A DNA stretch of 64,000 nt, taken from NCBI RefSeq assembly GCF_000233455.1, contig NZ_JH376421.1:395196-459195 (forward strand), given 5' to 3'. Every line of letters starts with the position of its first letter. Within the stretch, counting starts at the first letter, position 1. Source of the DNA: [Clostridium] citroniae WAL-17108. GTDB lineage: Bacteria > Bacillota > Clostridia > Lachnospirales > Lachnospiraceae. The translations under genes were made by a program, and so were the position numbers. Under the pieces are notes generated by a model. It saw only the letters and a program-made list of their open reading frames with translations. It searched no databases and was not told where the DNA came from. This document shows, piece after piece, positions 34,814 to 42,758 of this stretch.

Positions 34814-36106
34814 ATGGAACAGCAGAATCAGAACCAGTCAGCGGACACGGAATACTCCCGGTGCGCCGTACCCTTGAACCAACGCAAGACCTATTTCAGC
34901 CTTACCATTGTGTGGACGGGATTTGTATTTGTCATTACCAGCATGATGGCCGGAGGCGGGCTTGCGGCAGGAATGGATTTTAAGCACATCATACTGGCAA
35001 CACTGGGCGGCAACATTTTTCTGAGCATCATTGCCGTACTGATCAGCATCATTGCCTGTAAGACAGGCCTTACCTTCGCGCTGCTGACCAGGTACAGCTT
35101 TGGCTCCAGCGGTTCCAAGGCCGCCTCCATCTTTGTACCCGTGGTCAACCTTGGCTGGTACACCATCCAGGCAGCCACTTACGGACATTTTGTGGCCCAG
35201 GTATTTCATATGGGTCAGGTGGGCGAGGGATTATGTATGGCTGCCAGCGCCATTATCATGGGCATCTTTGCCATGTTCGGCATCAGCGCCATCACCATCC
35301 TGGGATACATCGCCATACCCGCCATTGTATTCCTGTCCATTGCCACAGCCATCCGCTCCCTGGGCGTCATCGGAGGGGTGGATGCCCTGTTCTCCTATCT
35401 TCCGGCCGCCAACATGCCCCTGTTCACAGGCATCACGGCCGTGATCGGCACCTGGGTTCTGTCCACCGCAACCTGTATCGCCGACATCATGCGCTATGCC
35501 AAGGACACCAAGACAGCCATATCCGCCACCCTCACAGGTCTATTGGGAGGCAATATCCTGATGATCGTATGCGGCGCCATTGCAGCCATTGCCATGGAGA
35601 ACAGCGACCTCACCGTGATCCTTCTGGGATTTGGCCTGGTGATTCCCAGCCTGATCCTTATGACCACCAACATTTTTACCACCAATGCAGCCAACCTGTA
35701 CTCCACATCCTTAAATCTCTCCAATGCATTTAAGATGGAGCGCAAGAAAATGCTGGCCATCCTGCTGGCCCTGTCAGCCCTGGCAACCCTTACAAAACCC
35801 TATGAGATCGGCTTTTTATTCACCTTCCTCAACATACTGGGTACAGTGGTCCCGCCATTATCCGGAATCATCCTGTCAGACTATTTCCTGGTCCACAAAG
35901 GCAGCTATGCGGCGTATGACAAAGCCAGATTCTGCAAATGGAATCCCGTCCCCTGGATCACCTGGGCCATTTCCATCGCCCTGGTGTACATGATCCCATT
36001 TGGCCTTCCGTCCTTAAACGGAATCATTCTGGGCGCAGCGATCTATACCGCACTGATGGCCGTAAATAAGCAGCGGGCAGCCGGCAGCATTGCCGAGGAA
36101 GCGTAA
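34814..36106 (+). CDS. NCS1 purine/cytosine permease (CodB-like)
   Basis: A 430-residue transporter with about 12 hydrophobic segments, matching CodB over its length (TMMAGGG-like N-terminus TSMMAGGGLAAGMDFKHI, TRYSFGSSGSKAAS, then NLGWYTIQAATYG). It imports cytosine or a related base with a cation. It follows the deaminase gene by 31 bases in the same operon, so base uptake and deamination are probably coupled. Confidence 0.9.
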   Translation: MEQQNQNQSADTEYSRCAVPLNQRKTYFSLTIVWTGFVFVITSMMAGGGLAAGMDFKHIILATLGGNIFLSIIAVLISIIACKTGLTFALLTRYSFGSSGSKAASIFVPVVNLGWYTIQAATYGHFVAQVFHMGQVGEGLCMAASAIIMGIFAMFGISAITILGYIAIPAIVFLSIATAIRSLGVIGGVDALFSYLPAANMPLFTGITAVIGTWVLSTATCIADIMRYAKDTKTAISATLTGLLGGNILMIVCGAIAAIAMENSDLTVILLGFGLVIPSLILMTTNIFTTNAANLYSTSLNLSNAFKMERKKMLAILLALSALATLTKPYEIGFLFTFLNILGTVVPPLSGIILSDYFLVHKGSYAAYDKARFCKWNPVPWITWAISIALVYMIPFGLPSLNGIILGAAIYTALMAVNKQRAAGSIAEEA

Positions 36107-36122
36107 AAGGGGGAACATACAT

Positions 36123-36287
36123 ATGGACAGATATAAATTCAGCGCATTAATAGGAACTGTGATCATGGGGATCGGTTCTTTTATGGGATGCCTGGCAGAA
36201 AATCCCCTGTTTATCAACCTGGGGAACGGACTTTTGATCGTGAGTATTTTTGTTATGATATATGGGTATTCCAAATGGCAGCCATAA
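36123..36287 (+). CDS. Small membrane protein of 54 residues
   Basis: A 54-residue frame starting MDRYKFSALIG with GGGGAAC nine bases upstream. It has two hydrophobic stretches (about 7-22 and 30-48) with a short polar turn, and ends in a basic tail. I do not recognise the family. It begins 16 bases after codB on the same strand and ends just before a terminator, so it is likely co-transcribed and could be a small transporter-associated protein. Confidence 0.6.
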   Translation: MDRYKFSALIGTVIMGIGSFMGCLAENPLFINLGNGLLIVSIFVMIYGYSKWQP

Positions 36288-36295
36288 ACAATGTA

Positions 36296-36325
36296 AAACG
36301 GATTAGCGATCGCTAATCCGTTTTA
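36296..36325. terminator. 30-bp perfect palindrome ending the codB unit and gntR
   Basis: AAAACGGATTAGCGA (36296-36310) is followed directly by its exact complement (36311-36325), giving a stem with T-runs on both strands. It serves the two converging units; the gntR stop codon (36313-36315) lies inside it. Confidence 0.85.
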
Positions 36326-37149
36326 ATATTTGATATCCTGGATCCTTCATCCTCATCCATCCTGTCATAATGAAGGATCCGCTTGCGTATCTGGCTGTAT
36401 TTTAAGATGTTTGTGTCCACGTATTCCCATGTGTAAACTGCCGGGGTCCCGTCCTCGTCAAAGTTAACGCCCTTTAGCAGCAGGAATGCCTTTGGCGGGA
36501 TCCCTGCTGTTTTTAACAGGCTGTCCAGCAATTCCACGTCCCTACTGTAGACCGCGTTCAGCTCCACCTTGTCCCACTCCAGCTTTTTGCCGCTGGCCTT
36601 GTACATAAAGTAGAACACGGAATTCACATAACGGTCCAGTTCTCCCATATCCACCCCTCTCAGGTATGAAAGGGGGATATAGTCACGGGTCACGGCACAG
36701 ATTTGTTGATCCGCGTAGAAGATCTTGTCACACACAAGGGCCTGCGCCCCCTCCTCCATGCCCAGGCGGCCGGCCACATCCCGGTCCGCCCTGACAATCT
36801 GGTGCCGGATCATCTCCACCCTGGGTTCATATCCGCTGTTCCTTATCATATCCGCAAAATGCATCACAGGGTTAAAGCTGGCTTTCATCTCAAAAAAGCT
36901 GCTGTTGACAAACGTCCCCCTTCCATGTCTGCGGAATATCATGCCCTTTCCCGCCAGGTCGTCCAGGACGCTGCGCAGTGTGATCCTGCTGACTCCCAGC
37001 ATCCGTGCCAGCTCCTCCTCCCTGGGAAGCTTGCTGTTCACAGATAGATCCATGTGTTTGATAAAGCGGAGAAGTTCCTCCTCCACCTGGGCTTTCAGGT
37101 CTGTTTTCCTGACCTTTCTGGGTATGCTCTCCCTGTAATCTTCCGTCAT
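36313..37149 (-). CDS. GntR-family regulator (HutC/UTRA type)
   Basis: A 278-residue regulator with an N-terminal GntR winged HTH (LPREEELARMLGVSRITLRS, then DDLAGKGMIFRRHGRGTFV) and a C-terminal UTRA effector domain (about 90-260). It converges on the codB unit and lies downstream of the ABC importer on the same strand. Either could be its target; UTRA domains usually bind small metabolites. Confidence 0.9.
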   Translation of the reverse strand: MTEDYRESIPRKVRKTDLKAQVEEELLRFIKHMDLSVNSKLPREEELARMLGVSRITLRSVLDDLAGKGMIFRRHGRGTFVNSSFFEMKASFNPVMHFADMIRNSGYEPRVEMIRHQIVRADRDVAGRLGMEEGAQALVCDKIFYADQQICAVTRDYIPLSYLRGVDMGELDRYVNSVFYFMYKASGKKLEWDKVELNAVYSRDVELLDSLLKTAGIPPKAFLLLKGVNFDEDGTPAVYTWEYVDTNILKYSQIRKRILHYDRMDEDEGSRISNIKTD

Positions 37150-37227
37150 GTTCCCCTCCCGTACCTGTCCAAGGAGTTTGGCTTATCCCTGCTCCCGGCA
37201 AGCAGATATAAATAGTATATAAATAAT

Positions 37228-37277
37228 GCCTACCCTGTCGTCCGTTGACAGGGCAGGCCTATCCTTTAAAAGGATGT
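37228..37277. repeat. Two adjacent inverted repeats between the ABC importer and gntR
   Basis: GCCTACCCTGTC (37228-37239) and GACAGGGCAGGC (37247-37258) form a stem with one mismatch; next to it ATCCTTTAAAAGGAT is a near-palindrome (about 37261-37275). There is no strong T-run. Either the end of the importer transcript or a GntR operator. Confidence 0.5.
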
Positions 37278-37370
37278 GATCTCAGTTTTTAGGATACATT
37301 TATATTCTATGATATCATGTTTCCTGATTTCTTTCAAGCGGCCCAGGGAGTAAACAATAGCCAAAGAAAA

Positions 37371-38480
37371 TCACACCAGCTGTCTCTTCAGCCGTTCCTC
37401 CTGCGCCTTTTTATCCTCAGCCGGATACCACATGGGGTCCGCGATGTGGATACAGCAGGTCTCACCCGGCGCAAACACCACACGGTGGGGCGTTTCCACC
37501 TTTACCAGCTGCTCACCCACCGATACCAGGTACTCTGTCTTATCCGTAAGAAAGATCCTCTTTTCCACACGGGTCTTAAATCCCTGGTCCCCGGTTATCC
37601 GTATGGCATTGGGCCTGGTGGCGACCACCATGTCGCTGGCAGCATCCGGCGGCACGGGCAGATCCAGCGCCTGGCTCATGTCGCCTTTGGGGTATGCCTT
37701 TTTATCCTTGATCACAACATTAATGAATGTGGATTCTCCCAGGAAGCTGTGCACAAACCGGGAATTGGGCTTGTTGTAAAGGTTTGCCGGAGTGTCGACC
37801 TGCATGATCCTGCCCATGTCGCACACCATCATCCGGTCCGAGATAGCCATGGCCTCAGACTGGTCATGGGTCACAAAAATAATGGTAAAGTTGAATTTGC
37901 GCTGCAGCTCCTTGATCTCAAACCGCATGGATTCCCTTAATTTAGGATCCAGGTTGGAGAGGGGTTCATCCAGAAGCATCACCTTTGGGTTGGTGACAAT
38001 TGCCCTGGCCAGGGCAATACGCTGCTGCTGGCCGCCTGAAAGTTCCGAAGGATACACCTCCTCCAGCCCATCCAGGCTGCAGTGGTGCAGGGCTTCCTTT
38101 ACCCGCTTTGTCATATCCGTCTTATTTACATTCTGTATTTTTAACGGAAACGCCACATTGTCAAAAATATTCATATGGGGCCACACGGCAAATGCCTGGA
38201 ACACCATTCCCAGCCCTCTTTCCTCAGGGGGAACATAAAGGTTCTTTGACTTGATGGATACCGGCTTGCCGCAAAGGTGGATCTCGCCCTCAGACAGATC
38301 CTCAAACCCCGCGATCATGCGCAGGGTAGTTGTCTTGCCGCAGCCTGATGGTCCCAGGAAGGAGAAACACTCCCCCTCCTGAATATTCAGGTTAAAGTCA
38401 TCCACCGCCGTGACCGTACCCATGGTTCTGGTTGTGAAGCGCTTTGTAACATGCTGTAAAACTACCTGATCCTGTGCCAT
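37371..38480 (-). CDS. ABC importer ATPase A (FbpC/PotA-like)
   Basis: A 369-residue ATPase with Walker A GPSGCGKTTTLRM, signature ELSGGQQQR, Walker B VMLLDEPLSNLD and a C-terminal regulatory TOBE-like domain (about 245-369). It resembles iron(III), spermidine and 2-aminoethylphosphonate importers. It is last in an operon that already contains another ATPase of the same type upstream of the permease. It lies three bases from the permease stop. Confidence 0.9.
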   Translation of the reverse strand: MAQDQVVLQHVTKRFTTRTMGTVTAVDDFNLNIQEGECFSFLGPSGCGKTTTLRMIAGFEDLSEGEIHLCGKPVSIKSKNLYVPPEERGLGMVFQAFAVWPHMNIFDNVAFPLKIQNVNKTDMTKRVKEALHHCSLDGLEEVYPSELSGGQQQRIALARAIVTNPKVMLLDEPLSNLDPKLRESMRFEIKELQRKFNFTIIFVTHDQSEAMAISDRMMVCDMGRIMQVDTPANLYNKPNSRFVHSFLGESTFINVVIKDKKAYPKGDMSQALDLPVPPDAASDMVVATRPNAIRITGDQGFKTRVEKRIFLTDKTEYLVSVGEQLVKVETPHRVVFAPGETCCIHIADPMWYPAEDKKAQEERLKRQLV

Positions 38481-38483
38481 AAC

Positions 38484-40217
38484 CTACGCTCCCTTCCTGT
38501 CTTTGGTGATTTCCGTGACAATGGTATTACATATAATAATGATTACAATGGCCAGTGAGGCCAGGGCCGATGCCTGAGGGATCATGCCTGCGTCCCTTAA
38601 GGAATAGATCTGTACCCCCAGCGTCCTGGTATATGGCCCGTAGAGAAGAATGGATGTGGTCAGCTCCCTCATGGCCGGCAGGAAGATCAGGAAGAATCCC
38701 GATACCATGGCCGGGCGGATCAGAGGCAGGGTGATATCCTTCAGGGATTCCGTGTGGGTGGCGCCGCAGGCCCTGGAAGCTTCCTCCAGGGAGGAGTTGA
38801 CCTGCTGCAGGGATGCGGAGGCGCTCTTCATGGAGAAGGACAGGTATCTTGCCATATAGGCCACCAGTATGATCCATATGGTATTGTACAGTTTAATCCC
38901 AAAGATGGAGCCGGACCAGGAAAGGATAACGCCGATGGCCAGCACGGTTCCGGGTATGGAATAGGGCAGCACGGAAAGGATCTCCAGAATACCTTTGCCC
39001 TTTGGTTTAATGCGGCTAATCACGTAAGCCACCATAACACCCAGGAACATACACACGATCCCGGCCGTAACAGACAGGAACAGTGAGTTTTTGATGGAAT
39101 CCAGAGTGGCCGTGGAGGTCAGTACCTTCTGGTAATTCTTCAGGGAGAAGTTCTCCGGTGTAAGGGGGAGCCCATATGCATTGACCAGGGCTACCAGGAA
39201 TATCATGACCAGAGGGACCACAACAATAACGATCAGTGTAAGGCAGGCAAATGCCAGCAACGGGTATTTGGCTCCCCTCAGCTTAATCAGGGTAGGCCGC
39301 ATGGACTTTCCCTTGATAATGTCATAGCTTCCTGAGCTGAGCACCCGCTTTTGGATCACCAGTGCCACCGCCACCACCGCCACCAGCAGGATGGACAGCG
39401 CGGCGCCCTGGCGGATTCCCTCAAAGCTTCCCGAGGATTTATAGATCAGGGCGTAGATCATGGTGGGCAGTGTATAAATATTCTTGGAAAAACCAAGAAT
39501 GGACGGCACTCCGAAATGAGCCAGTGAGGATATGAGGATCAAAAGCGCTCCTGCGGAAATAGCTGGTTTTACCAGGGGGATCGTAATCTTTGCTATGACC
39601 TGCCCCTGCTTTGCCCCAGCGATCCTGGCTGACTCCTCCAAGGTGGGGTCCATGCGCTCCAGGGCGCTTACCACCTGCATGAACACAAATGGGAAATAGT
39701 AGGAGCACTCCACAAAAATGATCCCGCCGATACTGTTGATATTAATGGGCGCACTGGCCAGGTGGAAGGTTGCCATCAGCCATTTGTTCACATAGCCGGC
39801 CCTTCCTGAGAAAAGCAGATCCCATGCCATGGCACCAAAAAACGGAGGAAACATGTAGGGGATGGTAAACATAGCCCTCATAAAGCCCTTGGCCGGAATG
39901 TCGCTGCGCCCCAGAAGCCAGGCATAGAACAGACCCATAATGGTTCCAAACAGCGTCACCGCCAGGGCGATAACAATGGTGTTCCACATTGCCTTCAGGT
40001 TATCCATATTTCCTATCACTGATACAAAGAGGCTGATATCAAACTTGCCCTCATAGAAAAACGCATTGTAAACGATCATAAAGATCGGGATCGCCACAAT
40101 GACCAGAAGCAATACAAAGCTGAGGCCCGTCATGGCCTGGTCCAGGCCGAACTTCCTGCCCTCCATGGCAGCCAGCTCCGAGCCGCTTGTCATGGCACGC
40201 CGTCTCCTGAATGTCAT
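38484..40217 (-). CDS. ABC importer permease, two fused transmembrane domains (FbpB-like)
   Basis: A 577-residue permease with about 12 helices in two homologous halves. The EAA coupling loops are ESARIAGAKQGQVIAKITIP (first half) and EASRACGATHTESLKDITLP (second half). One protein thus forms the whole channel. This is the layout of iron(III) and aminoethylphosphonate importers. It starts with ATG overlapping the upstream ATPase stop (ATGA). GGAGGAAA precedes it. Confidence 0.92.
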   Translation of the reverse strand: MTFRRRRAMTSGSELAAMEGRKFGLDQAMTGLSFVLLLVIVAIPIFMIVYNAFFYEGKFDISLFVSVIGNMDNLKAMWNTIVIALAVTLFGTIMGLFYAWLLGRSDIPAKGFMRAMFTIPYMFPPFFGAMAWDLLFSGRAGYVNKWLMATFHLASAPININSIGGIIFVECSYYFPFVFMQVVSALERMDPTLEESARIAGAKQGQVIAKITIPLVKPAISAGALLILISSLAHFGVPSILGFSKNIYTLPTMIYALIYKSSGSFEGIRQGAALSILLVAVVAVALVIQKRVLSSGSYDIIKGKSMRPTLIKLRGAKYPLLAFACLTLIVIVVVPLVMIFLVALVNAYGLPLTPENFSLKNYQKVLTSTATLDSIKNSLFLSVTAGIVCMFLGVMVAYVISRIKPKGKGILEILSVLPYSIPGTVLAIGVILSWSGSIFGIKLYNTIWIILVAYMARYLSFSMKSASASLQQVNSSLEEASRACGATHTESLKDITLPLIRPAMVSGFFLIFLPAMRELTTSILLYGPYTRTLGVQIYSLRDAGMIPQASALASLAIVIIIICNTIVTEITKDRKGA

Positions 40218-41305
40218 AGGTTTTCCTCCTTTCCAACTGCAGGATAAAACTCAGGGCTTATGAATTTAAGACCCACGGTTTCCCCTTCCCGCTCCACCGT
40301 GCCTGCCTGATTGGCGTCAAAGGCATTTTTCTGAACACGGATCTCCTTGCCGTTAAAATCCACAAAATAATCATACTCGCTACCCAGGAATACGGAGCGT
40401 TTTACCGCTGCCTTCAGGGGTGATGCAGAGTCAAACGTAATATTATTGGGGCGCACGCCCATGTCCACGGTTCCCGCCTGTTCATACTGTGCAGGCACCT
40501 TCCCGTCAAATATCATCTTTCCGTTGCCGGAAAAGCACCAGTCCTTTCCCTTTTTGCACAGTGTAAAGAAATTGGACACACCGATAAACTCAAATACAAA
40601 CCGGTTGGCAGGCCGGAGTATGATATCCTCATCCGCTCCCAGCTGGCACAGCTCCCCTTCCCTGTTCATAATGGCCATTTTATCGCACAGCTGTAGGGAT
40701 GCCTCCTGATCATGGGTGATATAAAAGATGGTGGTCCCTATATTCTTTTGGATCTGCCGGATCTCTATGAGCATTTCCTCTCTCAGCTTTGCATCCAGGT
40801 TGGTGATTGGCTCATCCATGACGATCACCGCATCGGAGCTGACCAATGCCCTTGCAATGGCAACCCTCTGCTGCTGGCCGCCGGACAGCTGGCTGGGCAG
40901 ATAGCCCGCATATTCGCTCATGCGCACCTGTTTTAGTGCGTTCTCCGCTCTCTGCTTGATCTCCGCCTTTGGCATCCTGCGCTTTTTCATGGGATAGCAC
41001 ACATTTTCCAGAACCGTCATGTGGGGCCAAACCGCATAATCCTGGAACACCACGCCCACATCGCGGCGCTCCGGCGGAATATTGATACGCTTTGCCTGTG
41101 AAAATACGCACCTGTCCCCAATCCAGATCTCCCCTGTGCTGGGCTTGTTAAACCCCAGGAGGCAGCGGATCAGCGTGGTCTTGCCGCAGCCCGAGGGGCC
41201 CACCAGGCACATGATCTGGCTGTCGTCCACTTCCAGGGAAAAATTCTTTAAAATATGTCTGTCCCCATAGGAAAAGGATATATTGTCGAACTTAATACTA
41301 GCCAT
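40214..41305 (-). CDS. ABC importer ATPase B (FbpC-like)
   Basis: A 363-residue ATPase, MASIKFDNISFSYGDRHILK at the start. Walker A GPSGCGKTTLIRC, signature [11 protein letters not shown], Walker B VIVMDEPITNLDA and a C-terminal TOBE-like domain. ATG 41305 follows AGGAGG; the frame runs 12 codons further upstream without reason. It is the second ATPase of the importer, on the other side of the permease. Walker A and B are intact in both ATPases, so both could be active, either alternating or forming a heterodimer. Confidence 0.9.
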   Translation of the reverse strand: MASIKFDNISFSYGDRHILKNFSLEVDDSQIMCLVGPSGCGKTTLIRCLLGFNKPSTGEIWIGDRCVFSQAKRINIPPERRDVGVVFQDYAVWPHMTVLENVCYPMKKRRMPKAEIKQRAENALKQVRMSEYAGYLPSQLSGGQQQRVAIARALVSSDAVIVMDEPITNLDAKLREEMLIEIRQIQKNIGTTIFYITHDQEASLQLCDKMAIMNREGELCQLGADEDIILRPANRFVFEFIGVSNFFTLCKKGKDWCFSGNGKMIFDGKVPAQYEQAGTVDMGVRPNNITFDSASPLKAAVKRSVFLGSEYDYFVDFNGKEIRVQKNAFDANQAGTVEREGETVGLKFISPEFYPAVGKEENL

Positions 41306-41357
41306 TATAGGTCCTCCTGTCCCTTGTAAATGTAATTCCATCCATGCGGATAAAACA

Positions 41358-41379
41358 GGGCCGGAACTTCTTCCGGCCC
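41358..41379 (-). terminator. Partial terminator after the binding-protein gene
   Basis: Minus-strand GGGCCGGAA and TTCCGGCCC form a nine-base-pair stem with a four-base loop, then TGTTTTAT. It lies between the binding-protein gene and ATPase B and should stop part of the transcripts. The 41398-41452 stretch also contains the repeat CCTTGCTATAC twice. Confidence 0.7.
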
Positions 41380-41451
41380 CGCTTACATGTTCCCGCTTTC
41401 CTTGCTATACATTCCTTGCTATACTTTTAATGTACTTTTAATATATTTTCC

Positions 41452-42564
41452 TTACTTAAAGATCTTGTCAAATGTCTCAATAATCTGATCTGAGCTGTCG
41501 GACAGGGACTGAAGGTCAACGCTCATGGCTGACTTTGCGATCTCCTCCACGCTGGCGCCCTTCTGGTCCACGTCATCCCTTACGGACAGCAGGTTGTTGT
41601 CTACCAGGATCTCCTGGCCTTCCTTGGAAAGGATAAAGTCATACAGCAGTTTGCCGTTGGTATCGTTTGCGCATCCCTCAACCAGGCCAATGGGTGAGAA
41701 GATGGAAACCAGGTCGGAGTCCAGATACCTGAAGCCCAGAGGCGAACCCTCATCCATCAGGTTCTGTGTTACATAATCCAGCATGATCCCCACCTTATAG
41801 GCGCCTGCAGCCACCTGGTTGTGGGTTGCGGTGGTGCCGGATTCCAGCTCACATCCATTTTCTTTTAACTTCTTAAAATATTCCTCACCATAAGATGGAT
41901 CAGAAAGGAGCGCTCCCACAAAATACTTTGTGGTGCCTGCTGAAGACGGGTCGGTCATTACGATCTGGTTGTTCCACTTTGGATCCAACAGGTCATTCCA
42001 TGTCTTGGGCGCTTCCTCCTCCGTAACCAGGGTGGTGTTATATCCCACGGACATGTTCATCATACGTGCACCAGTGTAGTATCCGTCCGGGTCAATAAAC
42101 TTATCGGCAATGGCGCCGGCCTCCGGGGATGAATATTTTGCAAGAATGCCTTCATTTTTAAATCCAATATAGTCCGAGGGGTCTCCCACCCAGATCACAT
42201 CAGCCGCCACCTGTCCTGACTGGTGCTCGGTGGCGATCTTGGTGATCACCTTTCCTGTGCCTGCAAAGTAATAATCCATCTTTACATTAGGATATTTCTT
42301 CTCAAATCCCTGCTTAATGGCCATCAGCTGATCCTCCTGCATGGAAGAGTACAGCATTACATTGCCGGTCGCCTCCGCATCTGAGGAAACTGCCTCAGTC
42401 TCTTCCTGTCCGTTTTCCGCCTCTGTGCCTTCTGCCTGAGCTTCTGTCTTAGGAGCCTCAGCTGCCGTTGTTGGCTCCGGTGTCTTAGCGTTGCCGGAAC
42501 CGCCGCATGCTGTCAATGAAACTGCCATAGCTGATGCAAGGATGACTGCCAATGATTTCTTCAT
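41452..42564 (-). CDS. Extracellular solute-binding lipoprotein (iron/AEP type)
   Basis: A 370-residue lipoprotein with a lipobox (V-S-L-T-A-C), a Thr/Glu-rich linker (about 25-60) and a family 1/13 binding fold (NVMLYSSMQEDQLMAIKQGF; DVIWVGDPSDY; NQIVMTDPSSAGTTKY). The last segment is typical of iron(III)- and 2-aminoethylphosphonate-binding proteins. It is first gene of the importer operon, with a hairpin right after it. Confidence 0.9.
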   Translation of the reverse strand: MKKSLAVILASAMAVSLTACGGSGNAKTPEPTTAAEAPKTEAQAEGTEAENGQEETEAVSSDAEATGNVMLYSSMQEDQLMAIKQGFEKKYPNVKMDYYFAGTGKVITKIATEHQSGQVAADVIWVGDPSDYIGFKNEGILAKYSSPEAGAIADKFIDPDGYYTGARMMNMSVGYNTTLVTEEEAPKTWNDLLDPKWNNQIVMTDPSSAGTTKYFVGALLSDPSYGEEYFKKLKENGCELESGTTATHNQVAAGAYKVGIMLDYVTQNLMDEGSPLGFRYLDSDLVSIFSPIGLVEGCANDTNGKLLYDFILSKEGQEILVDNNLLSVRDDVDQKGASVEEIAKSAMSVDLQSLSDSSDQIIETFDKIFK

Positions 42565-42593
42565 AACTATACCTCCCTGAGTACGTTTAATTT

Positions 42594-42682
42594 TTGCACA
42601 TACGAAAATTCTTATATTTTGTTGTGCAATTTGTTTGTTTTGCAGTTGATTTGATTGTAAATTTTATGCTAAAATATGTAAA
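42594..42682 (-). promoter_or_regulatory. Promoter and TTGCACA sites of the two-ATPase importer
   Basis: Minus-strand TTTACA (42682-42677), 17 bases, TACAAT (42659-42654). Downstream of it lie TTGCACA on the minus strand (42629-42623) and on the plus strand (42594-42600). Similar TTGCACA elements occur before the sugar ABC and GH112 genes. Confidence 0.55.
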
Positions 42683-42758
42683 GTATGAAAAATGTGGAAG
42701 TGAGCCGATGTACAATTTTTAAACCCTGCAAAGTTTAAACTTCCCCAAAGGCGGTAAG

